Assembly (NCBI GenBank): GCA_937874695.1
Contig: CALNAJ010000044.1
Coordinates: 26,763 to 90,762, forward strand
Length of the DNA: 64,000 nucleotides
Direction of reading: 5' to 3'
Source: an uncultured Lactobacillus sp.
Lineage (GTDB): Bacteria; Bacillota; Bacilli; Lactobacillales; Lactobacillaceae
Below the pieces are notes generated by a model that was not told the origin of the DNA, did no database searches, and was given only the letters and a program-made list of their open reading frames with translations. The stretch's first letter is position 1; every line of letters begins with the position of its first letter. Shown here piece by piece: positions 26,803-34,632 of this stretch. A program made the translations under genes and the position numbers.

Positions 26803-26958
26803 AATTAAAAAGCAACTAAAAAGCGAACTATTTTTATATTTATATCCAATAAAGTTCTATTTATTTCAATATAAAACTAATTATCCACTAGCTGCATTCA
26901 AAATAACTAGCTAAAATGGGATAATCTATGGTATGATTACTTGTGGAGCAACACAAGC

Positions 26959-26979
26959 TATAATTAAAATAATGTTCGG
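26959..26979 (+). promoter_or_regulatory. purB promoter with a PurR box
   Basis: -10 TATAAT at 26959-26964 and AATGTTCGGGTTTT (core 26974-26979), the PurBox consensus in reverse, placed at the transcription start. Confidence 0.65.
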
Positions 26980-27009
26980 GTTTTAGTCCGTATTTATAGG
27001 AGGAAATGC

Positions 27010-28305
27010 ATGTTAGAACGTTATACCCGACCAGAAATGGGTCAAATCTGGTCATTAGAAAATCAATACAAGTCCTGGTTGGCGGTTGAAATCGCCATTG
27101 ATGAAGCCTGGGCACAATTGGGCGAGGTTCCCGCTGAAGATGCCCAGAAGATTCGCGCCAACGCGACCTTTGACGTGGACCGTATTGCTGAGATTGAAGC
27201 CGTGACGCATCATGATATGGTCGCCTTCACGCGTAACGTTTCGGAATCACTAGGAGCCGAACGAAAGTGGATTCACTTTGGTGTGACGAGTACCGATGTC
27301 GTGGATACGGCGCAGGGCTACCGACTTAAACAGGCCAATGTCGTGATTCGGCAAAGTCTAACGGATTTGATTGCGACCTTAAAGTCACTGGCACTGCAGT
27401 ATAAGACGACCGTCATGATTGGCCGGACCCATGGGGTTCAAGCCGAACCCACCACGTTTGGGTTAAAGATGGCACGTTTCTATGAAGAAATGCAACGTAA
27501 CTTGATTCGCTTCGACCGGGCAGCTGCCGAAGTTGAGACGGGGAAGATCAGTGGGGCCGTTGGGACCTTTGCCAACGTGCCACCCGAAGTGGAAGCGTTC
27601 GTGTGCGACCAGCTCGGTATTACACCGCAGCCCATCGCAACGCAGGTGCTACCGCGAGACCTGCATGCGAATTACGTGGCGACGCTGGCGCTGATTGGCA
27701 CTAGCGTGGAAAATATTGCCACTGAGATTCGCGGCTTACAGCGTTCGGAAATTCATGAAGTCGAAGAACACTTTAATCCCGGACAGAAGGGGTCTTCGGC
27801 AATGCCACACAAGCGAAATCCGATTGGATCGGAAAATGTGACCGGATTGGCGCGAGTCTTGCGCGGGACAATGGTCACGGCGTACGAGGACGTGAGCCTC
27901 TGGCACGAACGAGACATTTCCCACTCCTCGGCCGAACGGATGATTCTACCGGAAAGCACGACGCTGTTAGATTACATGCTGCACCGAATCAACCGGATCT
28001 TGAGTAATCTGGATGTTTTCCCAGAAACCATGAAGGCCAACATGAACCGGACGTACGGTTTGATCTACAGTCAACGGTTATTATTGAAGTTGATTGAATC
28101 GGGGCTCAGTCGGGAAGATGCGTACGACCTGGTTCAGCCCTTAACGGCGCAGGCCTGGGACCAACAGGTGCAATTCCGACCATTGGTAGAAGCCAAGACC
28201 GAAATTACGGCGCGACTGACGCCAGACCAAATCGAAGATGCCTTTGACTATCACTATCACTTACGTCGAGTGGACTATATTTTCCACCGGTTAGGCTTAG
28301 ACTAG
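27010..28305 (+). CDS. purB: Adenylosuccinate lyase
   Basis: Catalyses two steps: adenylosuccinate to AMP, and SAICAR to AICAR. 431 residues of the fumarase/aspartase fold. The signature SSAMPHKRNPIGSEN carries the mobile catalytic Ser (262/263). His-bearing blocks GRTHGVQAEPTTFG and THHDMVAF, plus SSAERMILPES, are present. AGGAGG upstream of ATG 27010. Divergent from purA-guaC with shared PurR boxes. A Phd-type antitoxin gene follows after 26 bases and probably rides on the same transcript. Confidence 0.96.
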   Translation: MLERYTRPEMGQIWSLENQYKSWLAVEIAIDEAWAQLGEVPAEDAQKIRANATFDVDRIAEIEAVTHHDMVAFTRNVSESLGAERKWIHFGVTSTDVVDTAQGYRLKQANVVIRQSLTDLIATLKSLALQYKTTVMIGRTHGVQAEPTTFGLKMARFYEEMQRNLIRFDRAAAEVETGKISGAVGTFANVPPEVEAFVCDQLGITPQPIATQVLPRDLHANYVATLALIGTSVENIATEIRGLQRSEIHEVEEHFNPGQKGSSAMPHKRNPIGSENVTGLARVLRGTMVTAYEDVSLWHERDISHSSAERMILPESTTLLDYMLHRINRILSNLDVFPETMKANMNRTYGLIYSQRLLLKLIESGLSREDAYDLVQPLTAQAWDQQVQFRPLVEAKTEITARLTPDQIEDAFDYHYHLRRVDYIFHRLGLD

Positions 28306-28331
28306 CGCACATCCTAGGGGGAACGGATACT

Positions 28332-28562
28332 ATGAAGACGACTTATTCAGTGACTGACGCACAGCAGAATTTACAAGCACTCATGCAGGCAGCCAGCACG
28401 GGGACGCCCGTTAAGATTGAAACCTCGGCGGGCAAGCAACAGGGCGCCGTTCTCCTTAGTGAAGCGCGCTGGGAAGCTATTCAGCAACAGCTTGCCAGTC
28501 AAGAGCCAGAGGACGAATTGCAACACCGCCAGGATTTCTATCGGGCGTGGGGCCGACTATAA
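28332..28562 (+). CDS. Phd/YefM-type antitoxin, orphan
   Basis: 76 residues: YSVTDAQQNLQALMQAASTGTPVKIETS, then GAVLLSEARWEAIQQQL. This is the DNA-binding N-terminal fold of Phd/YefM antitoxins, whose last part normally wraps a toxin. No Doc, YoeB or RelE gene follows; a strong terminator does. Transcribed with purB. It may act in trans on a distant toxin, or be a domesticated regulator. Confidence 0.75.
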   Translation: MKTTYSVTDAQQNLQALMQAASTGTPVKIETSAGKQQGAVLLSEARWEAIQQQLASQEPEDELQHRQDFYRAWGRL

Positions 28563-28575
28563 GTCAACGTAAACG

Positions 28576-28621
28576 AAAAGAACCGCACCGTCTCGGGGAG
28601 AGAGCAGTGCGGTTCTTTTTT
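28576..28621. terminator. Bidirectional terminator after purB-phd
   Basis: 13-bp stem AAAAGAACCGCAC / GTGCGGTTCTTTT with inner TCTC/GAGA stem; T runs on both strands. On the minus strand the inner loop reads CTCCCCGAG. Confidence 0.9.
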
Positions 28622-28800
28622 ATGAGGAGTGAGGTCACTTAAGGGGGAGTGACACTCAGTTTAGAGGAGTTGGTTAGGCTTGAGGGAACCTAACCAGGAT
28701 GCGATTCTCTTAGGGGGAGAGAATCTTAAAGGGATTGGATATCTAGAATTTGACTAGTAACAGTTATTGGCTAATTACTATGATTATTACTATACCCGGA
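28576..28800 (-). ncRNA. Candidate small RNA with repeated C-rich (UCCC) loops
   Basis: Three compact stem-loops lie in tandem before the terminator: GATTCTC/GAGAATC (28709-28731), GGTTAGG/CCTAACC (28671-28694) and GTCACT/AGTGAC (28634-28653). On the minus strand their loops read TCCCCCTAA, TTCCCTCAAG and CCCCCTTA, and the terminator loop also carries TCCCC. The 5' end is unclear: GGTATAGTA near 28795 could be an extended -10, or the RNA may be the 3' UTR of the hydrolase gene at 28880. If read on the plus strand the loops would be AGGGGGA instead. Confidence 0.55.
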
Positions 28801-28879
28801 GTTTGTGAATAGAAACGGGGGAAACCTGTGACGACTTTTTGACAATTTATTAAAGGAATTCTAAACGTGTGAAGTTTCT

Positions 28880-29821
28880 TTAGTTCTTTTCGTCAAAGTA
28901 GGTCTCCAGGAACTCTTCCACGTGGGCTTGGTAGCGATTGGGGTTGATCCAGAAACTCTCAGCGTGTGAGGCGTTCTTCACGATCCACAATTGTTTGGCC
29001 GCGTGGGTAGCTGCGTAATTTTCATAGGCCATGCCCACCGGCACGTAGACGTCCTTTTCTCCGTGAATGAAGAGAATTGGCCGCTTGTTTTTCTTGAGTT
29101 GATCGGTTGCCGTCACGTCGCCCAGATAATAACCCAGCCGTCGCTTGGAAATAGTGCTGACGAGCGGTTCAATCGGGTATTTCGGTAAATGAAATTGGCG
29201 CTTGAGTAGGTAAGTTAGCTCGGCTTCGATACTTGAGTAGCCACAGTCGGCGATGATGGCCTTGACCTGTGGTGGCAGGCTTTCACCAGAGAGCATTTCC
29301 ATGGTGGCACCGCCCATGCTGACACCGAACATTAGAATCTTCACGTCGGCGCTAGATCGGTCGATGACCTGTTGAATCCACTGGAGATAGTCCAATCGAT
29401 CCAGCCAGCCGAAGCTGATATATTTGCCAGCACTTTCGCCATGCCCACGGTCATCGGGCAAGAGGACGTTGAAGCCTAAGCGGTGATACATCTGAGCAAA
29501 GTTCGCCATGGTTTCGCCATTTCCCTTATAGCCGTGAGAAATGATGACAGTCTTGTCACTCAGTGTTTCGGCGGGAATATATTCCGCGACCATCCGGTTC
29601 TTGGGATCGTGTTCGTGGAGGTACCATTTTTCCTTGGAAACAGCTTTGTACCAGTCCACGTCGGCGTAGTAGGCATCGGCATATTTTTGTTTATCAGCAG
29701 AAGTTTCGGGAACGTAATTGACCCGCTTAAAAGCGAAGTTAAAGAGCCGTTCACTGGCAAACAGCGAGGTCGCCGCAATACCAGCCAGGGGGAGGGTCCA
29801 GGTCAACGTTTTCTTCTTCAA
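28880..29821 (-). CDS. Membrane-anchored alpha/beta hydrolase
   Basis: 313 residues. An N-terminal hydrophobic anchor (LTWTLPLAGIAATSLFA), the SHGYKGNGET oxyanion region, the nucleophile GVSMGG (Ser168), then Asp257 (HGEKDVYVP) and His286 (NASHAE) complete a Ser-Asp-His triad. It resembles the YqkD/BAAT-like extracellular hydrolases of Firmicutes; substrate unknown. The start is TTG at 29821, with AAAGGACC 9 bases upstream. No terminator is seen between its stop and the hairpin array at 28576-28731, so the C-rich-loop RNA may be its 3' UTR. Confidence 0.83.
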   Translation of the reverse strand: MKKKTLTWTLPLAGIAATSLFASERLFNFAFKRVNYVPETSADKQKYADAYYADVDWYKAVSKEKWYLHEHDPKNRMVAEYIPAETLSDKTVIISHGYKGNGETMANFAQMYHRLGFNVLLPDDRGHGESAGKYISFGWLDRLDYLQWIQQVIDRSSADVKILMFGVSMGGATMEMLSGESLPPQVKAIIADCGYSSIEAELTYLLKRQFHLPKYPIEPLVSTISKRRLGYYLGDVTATDQLKKNKRPILFIHGEKDVYVPVGMAYENYAATHAAKQLWIVKNASHAESFWINPNRYQAHVEEFLETYFDEKN

Positions 29822-29962
29822 TTAATCAGGTCCTTTCGTATTTTGAAATCGTTGGGATTTTGCTTTTGAATATGGCTGTCATCAATCATGGTCAAGAGGT
29901 CGCTGATAAAAAGCTACTATAAAGAAGACGATGACATTTTTAACCATAACTAACTTTGAATG

Positions 29963-30163
29963 TGCATCGTAAGCCGGAGGAGGCTAGGAATGTAGCCAGC
30001 TGTGTCGGTGGTCTTATCTGGCGTTTCTCAGCCAGGTTAGAGCACGGGACGAGCTTGGAGACGTCTGTATTTTGACGGCTTCAAGTCGAGGTACAAGACG
30101 GCACTTTGGCTTGTACCGGTCCCCACAGCAGGCGGAATCCCTAGCAGCCGCAGGCGACAACTA
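29963..30163 (-). repeat. Family II intergenic repeat, copy 2
   Basis: Reverse orientation of the element at 20025: on the minus strand TGTCGCCTGCGGCTG, CTGTGGGGACCGG, GCCAAAGTGCCG, and finally CCTCCTCCGGCTTACGATGC. It fills about half of the 29822-30247 gene gap. Confidence 0.8.
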
Positions 30164-30185
30164 ACCGCAACAGTTGATCGTGGTT

Positions 30186-30219
30186 AAAAACCAGGCTAAC
30201 CGATAAACGGTTAGTCTGG
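30186..30219 (-). terminator. Terminator of the tyrosine phosphatase gene
   Basis: Minus strand: CCAGACTAACCG / CGGTTAGCCTGG then T5. Confidence 0.85.
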
Positions 30220-30247
30220 CAGTCATTCAACAATTTGTCAATTAATT

Positions 30248-31042
30248 TTAATCCAAATACAGTCGTTTCAGGTCAGTAATGTCACGACCAGAGAGGCCCA
30301 ATACATCGCGTAAATAGTCCTGGGCACCCCCATATTGGGTGTTCACAATCTTAGTGGCCGCTTCAAAGTAGTCCGGGCTGACCGTGTAGAGCGCACGCAT
30401 GTTGGTGATAAAGGTCTGACTCAGGCCACGTTCCTTGGCTGCCGCACTCTGTTGCGCAATCTTAGGAGCAATCACGTCATTGGTCATCAAGTAATCCTGA
30501 CGAATCACTTGGGGATCGACGCCCAGGGCACTCAACGCAAAGTAAGCGCCCATCCCGGTCCGGTCTTTGCCGGCCGTGCAATGGAACAGAACGGCTTTAT
30601 CCGGTTGATCGTTTGCCAGCAACGTCTCAAAGAAGTCGTGGTAGGCGACCTGTGCGGAACGCAACGTCATCATCTGCCGATAGACGTCCAGCATATGATT
30701 GTGACCGGACTGGTCATCAGTCGAGAAGCGTTCTTCCAATTGTTCCTGTGAAGCAGAGGCATCTGTCTCGTCATCGGCAGGGAAGACTGGGAGAAAATGA
30801 TAGTTCACGCCAGCTGGCACCTTGTCGGGTGACTGGAGCTGTTCGTCCTTGGAACGAAAGTCCACGTCAGCCACGACACCGTAATCAGTGAGGTGCTGTT
30901 GATCGGCGGGGGTGAGGTCAGCTAAGCCAGCAGTCCGAATCAATTTATGCCATTTAACTGTGTGCCCGTCGATCGTGGGATAACCCCCTAATTCTCTGAA
31001 GTTGAGGCCCCCAGTCACAGCGATAATTCGGTTGTTTGTCAT
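30248..31042 (-). CDS. Tyrosine-protein phosphatase (DSP-like)
   Basis: 264 residues from ATG 31042 (GGGTGG 8 bases upstream; a GTG at 31054 overlaps that site). The P-loop HCTAGKDRTG holds catalytic Cys155 and Arg161. NFRELGGYPT near the start and VDFRSKDE near 61 are typical of the PF13350 lipid/tyrosine phosphatase group common in lactobacilli. Phosphotyrosine or phosphoinositide-like substrates are possible. Divergent from an esterase gene. Confidence 0.88.
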   Translation of the reverse strand: MTNNRIIAVTGGLNFRELGGYPTIDGHTVKWHKLIRTAGLADLTPADQQHLTDYGVVADVDFRSKDEQLQSPDKVPAGVNYHFLPVFPADDETDASASQEQLEERFSTDDQSGHNHMLDVYRQMMTLRSAQVAYHDFFETLLANDQPDKAVLFHCTAGKDRTGMGAYFALSALGVDPQVIRQDYLMTNDVIAPKIAQQSAAAKERGLSQTFITNMRALYTVSPDYFEAATKIVNTQYGGAQDYLRDVLGLSGRDITDLKRLYLD

Positions 31043-31126
31043 TACTATTTCCACCCTTTCCTATCAGTTGCTACGCGTTCTATTTTAACGGTTTTTGCAA
31101 AAATTACCTAGTAATTGCTTCTGAGG

Positions 31127-31156
31127 GAAGCGCTTTTTCATGAAACGCTGTATACT
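31127..31156 (+). promoter_or_regulatory. cre-like box and -10 before the esterase gene
   Basis: GAAGCGCTTTTTCA (31127-31140) resembles a cre site; TATACT at 31151-31156 is a good -10. The -35 would fall inside the cre-like site, consistent with CcpA repression. Confidence 0.45.
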
Positions 31157-31205
31157 GGCATAAGGGAAAAGAGAATGAAGAAGGCAAAAAGATAGGGTGA
31201 TAGTC

Positions 31206-32093
31206 GTGAGTTTGCGTGGGAAATGGTTACTCTTCAAGACCCAGCATAGTCAGCTCAAGCAGCAGATGCAGCAGGCATTTTTACAACCCAGTCGGCAGAA
31301 TCGCGCCGTGGTACCCCAGAAATTCCCTGAATCCATCGTGACCAAGGAACGCGAAGTGTTTGGCGGTCGGATTCTCACCGCGGGTTCCGGTGCACCGTTG
31401 CCCCAGCACGTGATCTTATTTCACGGAGGGGCCTACACCATGCAAGGAACAACAGGTCACCGCAAGTTAATGGTGGCGATGGTTCAGCAAGCTAATCTGC
31501 GTGTATCCTATGTCGATTACCCGTTAGTTCCCGAGGCCACCGTGGATCAAACGGTGACGTTTGCGATGAATGCCTACGAATATCTACGGGCCCAGTACCC
31601 GGATGACCAATTCTTCTTGATGGGAGATTCAGCCGGTGGTGGTTTGGCGTTGACGGTGCTGCAGCAGTTGCAAGAGCACCAAGAACCTTTGCCAGCCGGA
31701 ACCGTTCTCGTCTCGCCGTGGACCGACCTCAGCATGATGAATCCCGATCTCAACGTGGCTGCTAAGCACGATCCGTTTCTCACCTTGGCAACGTTGAAGA
31801 AGATTGGCTATCGCTACGCCGGTGATCATCCCGTAACGGACCCAATCGTCAGTCCCATCTATGGTAACTTTGACGATTTGGGACCAATCATGTTGTACTA
31901 TGGCACCAATGAATTGTTGTGGGCCGATGATCAGCGCCTGCTTCAGAAGTTGGAGACGGCCAGTGGCACACCGTTTACGGCACACGTGATGAAGTCGATG
32001 CTACATGACTATATTCTGTGGCCGGAATTGCCGGAATCCAAAAAGACTTTCAAAGAAATCAAACAGTTTATCTTAACCGGTGAACTAGAATAG
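31206..32093 (+). CDS. Alpha/beta hydrolase fold-3 esterase (HSL family)
   Basis: 295 residues. The oxyanion motif HGGAY (73-77) and the nucleophile GDSAGG (Ser142) define the hormone-sensitive-lipase group. The later Asp (NELLWADD) and His (MLHDYILWPE) complete the triad. Short-chain ester hydrolysis is likely; cytoplasmic. Start set at GTG 31206 with AGGG 9 bases upstream; GTG 31197 has no ribosome site. Strong terminator after it. Confidence 0.87.
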   Translation: MSLRGKWLLFKTQHSQLKQQMQQAFLQPSRQNRAVVPQKFPESIVTKEREVFGGRILTAGSGAPLPQHVILFHGGAYTMQGTTGHRKLMVAMVQQANLRVSYVDYPLVPEATVDQTVTFAMNAYEYLRAQYPDDQFFLMGDSAGGGLALTVLQQLQEHQEPLPAGTVLVSPWTDLSMMNPDLNVAAKHDPFLTLATLKKIGYRYAGDHPVTDPIVSPIYGNFDDLGPIMLYYGTNELLWADDQRLLQKLETASGTPFTAHVMKSMLHDYILWPELPESKKTFKEIKQFILTGELE

Positions 32094-32099
32094 GTATCA

Positions 32100-32143
32100 A
32101 AACGGGTAGTTGCAACGTAACATAGTTGTGGCTACCCGTTTGC
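32100..32143 (+). terminator. Terminator after the esterase gene
   Basis: AAACGGGTAG / CTACCCGTTT with inner TTGCAAC/GTTG pairing; weak T tract. Confidence 0.8.
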
Positions 32144-32213
32144 TTATCCTGAAAAAAGGTGGATAGGGGTTCTGTTTGACAGGATAACTAATTGTGCCAT
32201 TCATTGTTATCTG

Positions 32214-32245
32214 ACCCCGCAACTCAGATGGCCGCGGGGTATAAT
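32214..32245 (+). promoter_or_regulatory. Inverted repeat overlapping the S53 peptidase promoter
   Basis: ACCCCGC (32214-32220) and GCGGGGT (32234-32240), perfect 7-bp arms with 13 bases between, ending at the -10 TATAAT (32240-32245). Position suggests an operator. Confidence 0.45.
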
Positions 32246-32282
32246 AAGCCTAATTGTATGTGATTAGAGTAGGAGGGATTGG

Positions 32283-34127
32283 ATGAAGGGACGATTGATT
32301 TTAGCCAGCCTGTTAGTGGGCCTGGCCGGTTATGGTGGGGTGCAGGCCTCAGCCGCGACGACCACGGTGGCCACCCCTTATCGTGAGAGTGAATTAAGCA
32401 ATTTGAAACAAGTTAAGCAGGTGTCAGCCGGAAAGACGATCACGTTAGACCTGGTCTTGAAGACCCGCAACAACGGTAAGCTAACGTCCACGGCGTTGGC
32501 GGTCAATACTGCGGGAAATAAACAATTCAAAAAGTACCTGACCCCCACACAATTTCGGCAAAAATTTGGGCAGTCGGCAACGACAACACAACGGCTGGCG
32601 ACTTATTTTAAGGCCCACCATTTAAAGGTGACGACCTATAACAACGGATTGATTATGCAGCTGAAAGGCTCCGCCTCTGCTGTGAACGCGACGTTTGCGA
32701 CCAAATTGAAGACGGCTCGCTACCACGGTGAGAAGATTCAGTATTCCAAGAAGGCCCCTAAATTACCTAAGGATGTGGCCAAGCCCATCAAGGCTGTCGT
32801 GGGGATCACTAACATGGTCAAGCTCAGTAGCTTAGCGGATACGTCATCGACGAGTTCTGATGGGCCCACTAGTGATGGTGCACCGCAGAATTTTTTGACG
32901 GCATACAACGCGACGACTAAGGCCACTCAAGGAAACAAGGGGAAGGGCCAGACCATTGGGATCATTAGTTTTAGTAAGGTGGTCAAATCTGACATTACGC
33001 ACTTCTGGTCGGCCGAGGGCGTCTCCTCTTTAGCGTCGCGGATCAGTGTGAAAGCAACCGGTGGCGATAACGTTTGGGGTGATGTGGACCCTGGCAATGA
33101 CGAGACCGCATTGGACGTTGAACAGGCTGGGGCGATTGCGCCAAAGGCTAAGCTCCGCGTATACACGGCATCTTTGAGTGATGTTGGCTGGATCAATTCG
33201 TTTGCCAGTGCCTTTGCGGAGAACAAGGCCAGCTCACTATCGTTGAGTTGGGGATTGTCGGAAGGGGTGCTTCAGAGCTTGAATAAATACCATCTTCTGA
33301 CGCCACTCTATGGAAGCATCATGAGTACGCTACTCGCACAGGGGGCGACGCAAGGAATTTCAATCTTTGCGGCATCCGGTGATACGGGGGCCTATGGTGA
33401 AAGCCTGCAACGTGACGGCTCAACTACTGAAGGCATCTACGCCAACTTTCCAGCGAACAACCCGTGGGTCACCGCGACTGGGGGGACCACGCTTCCCGTT
33501 GAAGGAACATTAGCCAACGGTGTCACGGTCAAGGTTGATCGAGAACGAACCTGGGGTGGTGATTATCTCTTTGATGCTTACCAGAAGGACAAGGCGTTCT
33601 TCACGAAGAATGACGACCTGATGGGGATGCTCCAAGCCGGCAGTGGCGGTGGGATTTCCACCCTCTACGGCACGCCGAAATATCAAAAGGATGTCTCCGG
33701 GGTAAACACCTACAATGCGCGGCAATACCTGACGGCAAGCGGTCTGCCTAACGTGAATGCGAGTCTGATTCGGGGCACGGCAAGCGGCCGAAACTATCCG
33801 GATGTCGTGGCGGATGCGGACCCACTGACGGGTTACGATTCCTACACGCGTGCGGATGGCTGGGATGTCATTGGTGGCACCAGCGTGGTAGCACCGCAGT
33901 TCGCGGCCATGACGGCGGTCATCAACAGTAACCGCAGTAAGCGCATGGGATTATGGAATCCACAGATCTACAAGCTAGCCCAAACGGCGAAGTCTCCATT
34001 CACCCCGCTAGATGCGTCGACCAACAACGGCAATCTCTATTACGTCGGCCAACCCGGTAAGACGTATAACCAGGCAGCTGGGTTGGGGACGGTTGATTTT
34101 GGGAAGTTGGCAAGGGAATATAAATAG
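32283..34127 (+). CDS. Secreted S53 family serine-carboxyl peptidase (sedolisin)
   Basis: 614 residues. Signal peptide to about residue 24 (LILASLLVGLAGYGGVQASA). A pro-kumamolisin activation domain runs to about 180 (KYLTPTQFRQKFG block). The catalytic domain has Glu274 and Asp278 (NDETALDVEQ), oxyanion Asp367 (ASGDTGAYG) and Ser534 (GGTSVVAPQ). All four key residues of the sedolisin site are present. These enzymes work at low pH, which fits an acid-producing lactobacillus; casein or other protein breakdown outside the cell is plausible. No cell-wall anchor is seen, so it is released or loosely bound. Confidence 0.93.
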   Translation: MKGRLILASLLVGLAGYGGVQASAATTTVATPYRESELSNLKQVKQVSAGKTITLDLVLKTRNNGKLTSTALAVNTAGNKQFKKYLTPTQFRQKFGQSATTTQRLATYFKAHHLKVTTYNNGLIMQLKGSASAVNATFATKLKTARYHGEKIQYSKKAPKLPKDVAKPIKAVVGITNMVKLSSLADTSSTSSDGPTSDGAPQNFLTAYNATTKATQGNKGKGQTIGIISFSKVVKSDITHFWSAEGVSSLASRISVKATGGDNVWGDVDPGNDETALDVEQAGAIAPKAKLRVYTASLSDVGWINSFASAFAENKASSLSLSWGLSEGVLQSLNKYHLLTPLYGSIMSTLLAQGATQGISIFAASGDTGAYGESLQRDGSTTEGIYANFPANNPWVTATGGTTLPVEGTLANGVTVKVDRERTWGGDYLFDAYQKDKAFFTKNDDLMGMLQAGSGGGISTLYGTPKYQKDVSGVNTYNARQYLTASGLPNVNASLIRGTASGRNYPDVVADADPLTGYDSYTRADGWDVIGGTSVVAPQFAAMTAVINSNRSKRMGLWNPQIYKLAQTAKSPFTPLDASTNNGNLYYVGQPGKTYNQAAGLGTVDFGKLAREYK

Positions 34128-34140
34128 AGTGCGGAACAAG

Positions 34141-34240
34141 GCGGTTAGGTCCTGAGCATTAACGTCAATAAGGATAAAAGCCCGGGCTTGGCTTTTGTTC
34201 TTATTGGGGTTAAGCGCAGGGACCTGCCTTGTGAAGCACG
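34141..34240. repeat. Long imperfect hairpin behind the S53 gene
   Basis: Left arm from AGGTCC near 34147 to AAAAGCC, right arm from GGCTTTTG to GGGACCT near 34224: arms of about 36 bases, mostly paired, around a CGGGCTT loop. The right arm is also the start of the first tandem unit. Confidence 0.75.
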
Positions 34241-34465
34241 TTTCGGCAATGTAAAATTAGAGGGAATCTTTGAACAAGTGGAACAATAATGACGTGGACT
34301 TTACCTAATGGGGTTAAGCGCAGGAGTCTGCCTTGTGGAGCACGTTTCGGCAGTGTGAAATTAGAGGGAGTCTTTGAACAAGTAGATTAATAGCGGTTTG
34401 ACTTATTCCTTATTGGGGTTAAGCGCAAGGACCTACCTGCTGGAGCACGTTTCGGCAATGTAAAA
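34201..34465 (+). repeat. Tandem repeat, 104/105-bp unit, 2.5 copies
   Basis: Units begin at 34201, 34305 and 34410 with (A/T)TGGGGTTAAGCGCA. Each contains a CTGCC...GTG-CAC...GGCAG hairpin and AGCACGTTTCGGCA, then TTAGAGGGA-TCTTTGAACAAG in the first two. The third is cut off after TTTCGGCAATGTAAAA. The remaining sequence to 34580 is unassigned. Confidence 0.9.
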
Positions 34466-34582
34466 AAGGTGCGAAAGTCCCTAAACGGCTATGATCTCAC
34501 TGTAAGTATAGAGGCTAATCAATTACCTACAAAGAACCCAGCCCCAATCTTCAAACGAAATCCATTAAAAACCAAACTAAAA

Positions 34583-34619
34583 AAGAACCGCCTCCCAATC
34601 CATCCGGGAGGCGGTTCTT
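34583..34619 (-). terminator. Terminator of the MucBP surface protein gene
   Basis: 14-bp stem AAGAACCGCCTCCC / GGGAGGCGGTTCTT; T6 on the minus strand. Confidence 0.9.
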
Positions 34620-34632
34620 CACATCTAAACTT

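Noticed and set aside
28621..28740. Hairpins with AGGGGGA loops on the plus strand as a CsrA-type sponge
   Set aside because: CsrA is not expected in lactobacilli, and only the minus strand ends in a fitting terminator, so the C-rich reading is preferred.
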